A DNA stretch of 64,000 bases from assembly GCA_017462985.1 (NCBI GenBank), contig JAFTQB010000016.1, forward strand, positions 1 to 64,000, written 5' to 3'. The notes under the pieces are model-generated. The model was given only the letters and a program-made list of their open reading frames with translations. It ran no database searches and was not told the DNA's origin. Shown here in pieces: positions 60,783 through 64,000 of the stretch. Source of the DNA: Clostridia bacterium (GTDB lineage: Bacteria > Bacillota > Clostridia > Christensenellales > Borkfalkiaceae). The position numbers and the translations under genes are program-made. Within the stretch, counting starts at the first letter, position 1, and the number at the start of each line of letters is the position of its first letter.

Positions 60783-61757
60783 ATGAACTACTTATTTTTC
60801 GATATCGAATGTGCGGGCGTATTCAAGAACGTGGCGAAAATTTGCGCGTTCGGGTATTGCCTGACGGACGAACAATTTCATATTCTCGAAAAAGAGGACC
60901 TGCTCATCAATCCCCAAGGCAATTTCCATCTCACCGATCGAAAGGGCGAAAGGGGGTTGGTTTTGCCGTACAAATACGAGGATTTTAAAAGCTATCCCAC
61001 CTTTCCGCAGCGCGCCGAAAAAATTTACGGATTGTTGCAAGATCCCGATACGCTCGTGGCGGGGCACGCGACGATGAACGACGTAAAATATCTCAACTTG
61101 GAATCACGGCGGTTTTCTTTGCCCTCGTTCCGCTTTAATTTTGCAGATACGCAGTTTTTGTATATGAATAAGATCGCGGAATTTTCCCGTCAGTTCGCGC
61201 TCGGTACGATCGCGCAGGAGCTTGGCGTGGAATTCACTCCCCACCGCGCCGTGGACGACGCGTATGCGACGATGAAAATTGCGGAAGCAATGTGTAAGGA
61301 AGCAAATTGCACTTTGTTGGAGCTGATCGAAAAATACGGCGTGCGTTTGGGGCGCATTGAAAACTACGAGATCGCGCAAACGACTTCCACCGCCCACGCC
61401 AAACATATCGAAGAGGTGGCGCGCCGCAAAGAGGAACGCGAAAAAAACCGCGCCGCGTTCTATATTTTCGTCGATCGCGCGAAGCGCAGCCGCAACAAAA
61501 ACGGTCGGCATAAAGGCAAACGCGTTTGCTTTTCTCACCCGTTGGAACAGTGCGTAGAGCAGGCGAAGAGGCTGATCGCGGGCGCGTTTGAAGCGGGAAT
61601 GTTTTATTCCTACCGCGCGGAAGAATGTGATTATTATATTTGTTTAGCGGGCGAGAGCGGTCAGCGCTTGGCTTCCGCCAAGGAAAAGGCAAAGCGCGTG
61701 TTCACCGCCGAAGAATTTGAAGAATTTTTGCGTTTCGACGGGGCAGGTTCGCGTTGA
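60783..61757 (+). CDS. DEDD exonuclease with additional C-terminal domain
   Basis: The 324-residue protein has an RNase H-fold exonuclease domain with DIEC (Exo I, about 7-10), GHATMNDVKYL (Exo II) and the Exo III motif HRAVDDAYAT (about 155-164, DEDDh type). The C-terminal 120 residues, with a basic stretch KRSRNKNGRHKGKR and two cysteines, are not part of the usual domain; they may bind nucleic acid. It may proofread or process DNA/RNA. The ATG at 60783 has TAAGG upstream. Confidence 0.8.
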   Translation: MNYLFFDIECAGVFKNVAKICAFGYCLTDEQFHILEKEDLLINPQGNFHLTDRKGERGLVLPYKYEDFKSYPTFPQRAEKIYGLLQDPDTLVAGHATMNDVKYLNLESRRFSLPSFRFNFADTQFLYMNKIAEFSRQFALGTIAQELGVEFTPHRAVDDAYATMKIAEAMCKEANCTLLELIEKYGVRLGRIENYEIAQTTSTAHAKHIEEVARRKEEREKNRAAFYIFVDRAKRSRNKNGRHKGKRVCFSHPLEQCVEQAKRLIAGAFEAGMFYSYRAEECDYYICLAGESGQRLASAKEKAKRVFTAEEFEEFLRFDGAGSR

Positions 61758-61774
61758 AACCATAGGAGCGTACA

Positions 61775-63067
61775 ATGAAAGCGTTACCGACGGCGTTTAT
61801 CGAACGGATGAAAAACGAGCTTCCCGATGGCGAACGGGAGGCTTTTTTCGCCGCGCTCGACGGCGCGCCGCATAAGGGCGTGCGTGCGAATACGCTGAAA
61901 ATTTCCGCAAACGAATTTGCCGCGCTGTTCCCCGTAGAGGAGCGCGTGCCTTGGGAAGAAAACGGGTTTTATACTTCGATGGAAAAGGTGGGCGCGCATC
62001 CTTATCATTTCGCGGGGCTTTTCTATTCGCAAGAACCCTCGGCAATGTGCGCCGCGCCCCTGTTGGAAGTGCAAGCGGGGGAAAGGGTGCTCGATCTTTG
62101 TTCCGCGCCCGGCGGCAAGGGAACGCGGCTCGCCGCCGATTTAAAAGGCGAGGGCTTGATCGTATTGAACGAACCGATTTCCGCGCGGGCGAAGATATTA
62201 TCGCAAAACGCCGAGCGAATGGGGATTGTAAACGCCGTGGTAACGAACGAATATCCCGACGCGCTCGCGGAAAGATTTGAAGGGTATTTTGATAAGATCA
62301 TGGTGGACGCACCCTGTTCGGGCGAGGGGATGTTCCGCAAAAACGCCGAAGAAGCGATTTCGGAATGGAGCGAAGAAAATATTGCGCTTTGCGCGGCAAG
62401 GCAAGCGGAAATTTTACGCGCGGCGACGAAAATGCTGAAAAAAGGCGGCAGGCTCGTATATTCTACTTGTACTTTTGCAACGCAAGAGGACGAGGGGCAG
62501 GTATGCGATTACTTGGCTTCGCACCCGCAAATGAAGCTGTTGCGCCAAGAAAAATTGTATCCGCACAAGGTGCGCGGCGAGGGGCATTTTGCGGCTTTGT
62601 TCGAAAAGACGGACGGCGGCGGGCGGAGCGTAAAGCAACAAAAACCGTTCGCGAGCGCGGCGGCGCAAAAGGCGTACCGCGAGTTTGAACGGGAATTTTT
62701 GATCGGGGCGAAAAAGGAAAATCTGCACGAAGTGAACGGCGTGTTGTATTCGCTTCCCGACGGCGTGTTCGATTGGAAGGGCTTGGGCGTTTTGCGCGTG
62801 GGCTTAAAGCTTGGGGAAGTGAAAAACGGCAGGTTCGAGCCTTCGCACGCGCTCGCGATGGCAACGGCGTTTGACGAATGTAAAAACGCGCTGAATTTGC
62901 CTTTGGGCGACGAGCGCGTGGAAAAATACTTGCGAGGCGAAACGTTGGAAATCGAGGGCAAAAACGGCTGGTGCTTGGTGTGCGTCGACGGCTATCCATT
63001 AGGGCTTGGCAAGCGCGTGAACGGCACGGTGAAAAACCATTTGCCCAAGGGTATACGCAAGCGGTGA
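61775..63067 (+). CDS. RsmF/RsmB-type rRNA m5C methyltransferase
   Basis: The 430-residue protein belongs to the NOL1/NOP2/Sun family: SAM motif VLDLCSAPGGKG (about 104-115), VDAPCSGEGMF (catalytic PC region, about 176-186) and YSTCTF with the second catalytic cysteine (about 228-233). The C-terminal part has an RsmF-like RNA-binding region ending HLPKGIRKR, as in YebU/RsmF homologues. It lies 17 bp after the exonuclease gene. The target cytosine is probably in 16S rRNA. Confidence 0.9.
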   Translation: MKALPTAFIERMKNELPDGEREAFFAALDGAPHKGVRANTLKISANEFAALFPVEERVPWEENGFYTSMEKVGAHPYHFAGLFYSQEPSAMCAAPLLEVQAGERVLDLCSAPGGKGTRLAADLKGEGLIVLNEPISARAKILSQNAERMGIVNAVVTNEYPDALAERFEGYFDKIMVDAPCSGEGMFRKNAEEAISEWSEENIALCAARQAEILRAATKMLKKGGRLVYSTCTFATQEDEGQVCDYLASHPQMKLLRQEKLYPHKVRGEGHFAALFEKTDGGGRSVKQQKPFASAAAQKAYREFEREFLIGAKKENLHEVNGVLYSLPDGVFDWKGLGVLRVGLKLGEVKNGRFEPSHALAMATAFDECKNALNLPLGDERVEKYLRGETLEIEGKNGWCLVCVDGYPLGLGKRVNGTVKNHLPKGIRKR

Positions 63068-63280
63068 AAGGATTGCCTTCGCCCAAGCGGTCGCGTTTAG
63101 TTGCAGCTTATAGCGGCTTCCGCATATGTCCTTATTGTCATTGCGAAGGAGCGATAGCGACTGCGGCAATCTCGTTTTTATTATTGCATTATTTTGTATG
63201 AGATTGCCACGCTCGTAAACTCGCTCGCAATGACAGTTTAAATACTTCCGCAACGCAACGCAAAGCGTTGTGATTTGCAA
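63068..63280. repeat. Repeat-containing gap after the methyltransferase
   Basis: No gene is seen. The gap has the outer motif GGCTTCCGCATATGTCC (63114-63130), the fourth palindromic repeat (63137-63234) and a hairpin with CGCAACGC/GCGTTG (63247-63270) related to the GTGAATTGC array. Confidence 0.8.
63137..63234. repeat. Palindromic repeat, copy 4 (arms V4/V1, inverted)
   Basis: A 98-bp palindrome. In this orientation the left arm is V4 and the right arm V1. Its centre is the reverse complement of the copy 2/3 centre, so in the common orientation it is V1 then V4. Confidence 0.9.
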
Positions 63281-63311
63281 AAAAACCACCGATTCAGCAT
63301 CGGTGGTTTTT
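63281..63311. terminator. Bidirectional terminator
   Basis: AAAAACCACCGAT, loop, ATCGGTGGTTTTT ends the truncated gene below on the minus strand. Confidence 0.85.
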
Positions 63312-63332
63312 GCTTGTATTCAGTTTTGGCGA

Positions 63333-64000
63333 TCAATCGTTATAAGGATCGTTTTCGTCGCTGTGGTCGTCCGCCTTCTTTACCTTTTTCGGTTTCTTAG
63401 GCGTTTTTTCTTTCTTGGGCTTTTGCGGCGTGCCTGCCGTCGTTGCGCGGCCTTTGCGTACGTTCTTGACGATCTTACGAACGAGTACCAACACTAAAGT
63501 GAGTACCAATACGCCCGCTACTACGAGCGAGGAGATCAACAAGCCCCAATCCATTGACGAACCGTCGGTGGTCGTCGTATCTTCCGTCGTATCGTCATCC
63601 GTTTCCGTATCAGGCTCGTCTGCCGTCGCCGTGTTTTCCGTTTGCGCCCAGTCTACGAAAATAGAAGTTTCTTTCGCCGTATCCTGCCGCAAATAGCTCA
63701 GCGTTTCTTTATAAGTGGTGGAATCGTAAGCTTCGTCGTACGAATTGCCTACGCCGTTTTCGTCAAGCTCCGCATTATAGCGCAAGAACTTCGCGTCGTC
63801 GAAGAAGGAATACGCGTCGTAGAATACCTTTGCGTAATTTTCCTTAAACGCTTCTTCCGTAGCGTAGTCTTCTTCGCGCATGATCTCTTTGATCGTTTCG
63901 TCCGTCAGCGTCGTCCAACTCGTCGCGTCAAGCGTACCCGCGTTGTTGGTATCGAACAGCACGTAGCTGCCTGCGTCGCTCGTTTTCACACCGTCGCGGC
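63333..64000 (-). CDS. Cell-surface protein, C-terminal part (truncated by window end)
   Basis: The frame is open to the end of the window, so the N-terminal part and start codon lie outside. The 222 visible residues show an extracytoplasmic region with many acidic, tyrosine and threonine residues (about 1-120), a low-complexity Thr/Asp linker (about 123-150), a TM helix (about 154-178) and a basic lysine/proline-rich tail (KPKKEKTPKKPKKVKK). This fits a membrane-anchored surface protein. No domain is recognised. Confidence 0.7.
   Translation of the reverse strand, partial: RDGVKTSDAGSYVLFDTNNAGTLDATSWTTLTDETIKEIMREEDYATEEAFKENYAKVFYDAYSFFDDAKFLRYNAELDENGVGNSYDEAYDSTTYKETLSYLRQDTAKETSIFVDWAQTENTATADEPDTETDDDTTEDTTTTDGSSMDWGLLISSLVVAGVLVLTLVLVLVRKIVKNVRKGRATTAGTPQKPKKEKTPKKPKKVKKADDHSDENDPYND

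Overview
The window is a 64 kb piece of a Firmicutes chromosome, most likely a spore-forming Clostridia species. The gene content fits: rpmH-rnpA-yidD-yidC-jag, gyrB-gyrA, tig-clpP-clpX, lon-ysxC, holB-ricT and rplU-rpmA, plus the sporulation genes yyaC, spoIVFA/spoIVFB-like and pdaB-like. Near-consensus sigma-A promoters (TTGACA, 17 bp, TATAAT) and strong GGAGG ribosome binding sites occur throughout. A gut lineage close to Christensenellales is a guess from overall protein style only. No transposase, phage gene, CRISPR array or tRNA was found.

Layout. Position 1 holds the 5' end of a 16S rRNA gene on the minus strand, with two tandem promoters. Three small membrane-protein genes follow on the plus strand (490-1692). 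From 1742 to 22051 nearly everything is on the minus strand: two zinc-ribbon/leucine-rich-repeat proteins behind a divergent ParB, ftsH, cvpA, queT with a preQ1 riboswitch, jag-yidC-yidD-rnpA-rpmH-dnaN-rsmG, a SLOG protein, ysxC, lon and a CpsC/CpsD tyrosine-kinase pair; yyaC is the plus-strand exception. From 22 to 38 kb strands are mixed: holB-ricT, clpX-clpP-tig, rqcH, rpmA-rplU, rng, spoIVFB-spoIVFA, a nucleobase permease, a double-OB SSB and a PdaB-like deacetylase. From 38 kb on most genes are on the plus strand: an ABC exporter, an AlaR-like regulator with an aminotransferase, greA-lysS, a lysine-decarboxylase-family gene with tmk and mntP, a phosphodiesterase, gyrB-gyrA, an SDR enzyme, serS, an exonuclease and an rRNA methyltransferase. 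A P-type ATPase and a truncated surface protein near the right end are on the minus strand.

Replication. The interval 16150-16480 looks like the core origin: several DnaA boxes, an AT-rich tract, then a DnaA box, a short GC-rich spacer, six DnaA-trio-like triplets and a second AT-rich tract. A second dense DnaA-box cluster lies 8 kb away (7755-8147). The two share a 17-bp sequence and flank jag to rsmG. dnaA itself is not in the window. Genes left of the origin, including the rRNA operon, and gyrB/gyrA to the right run with the expected forks. The ysxC-lon-cpsCD block immediately right of the origin would be head-on.

Other main points: an unassigned structured RNA (34418-34630) with a 15-bp closing stem, three internal hairpins and a UUCG-capped terminator ahead of a small gene of unknown function; and four ~100-bp palindromic repeats in which two left arms and two right arms occur in all four combinations.
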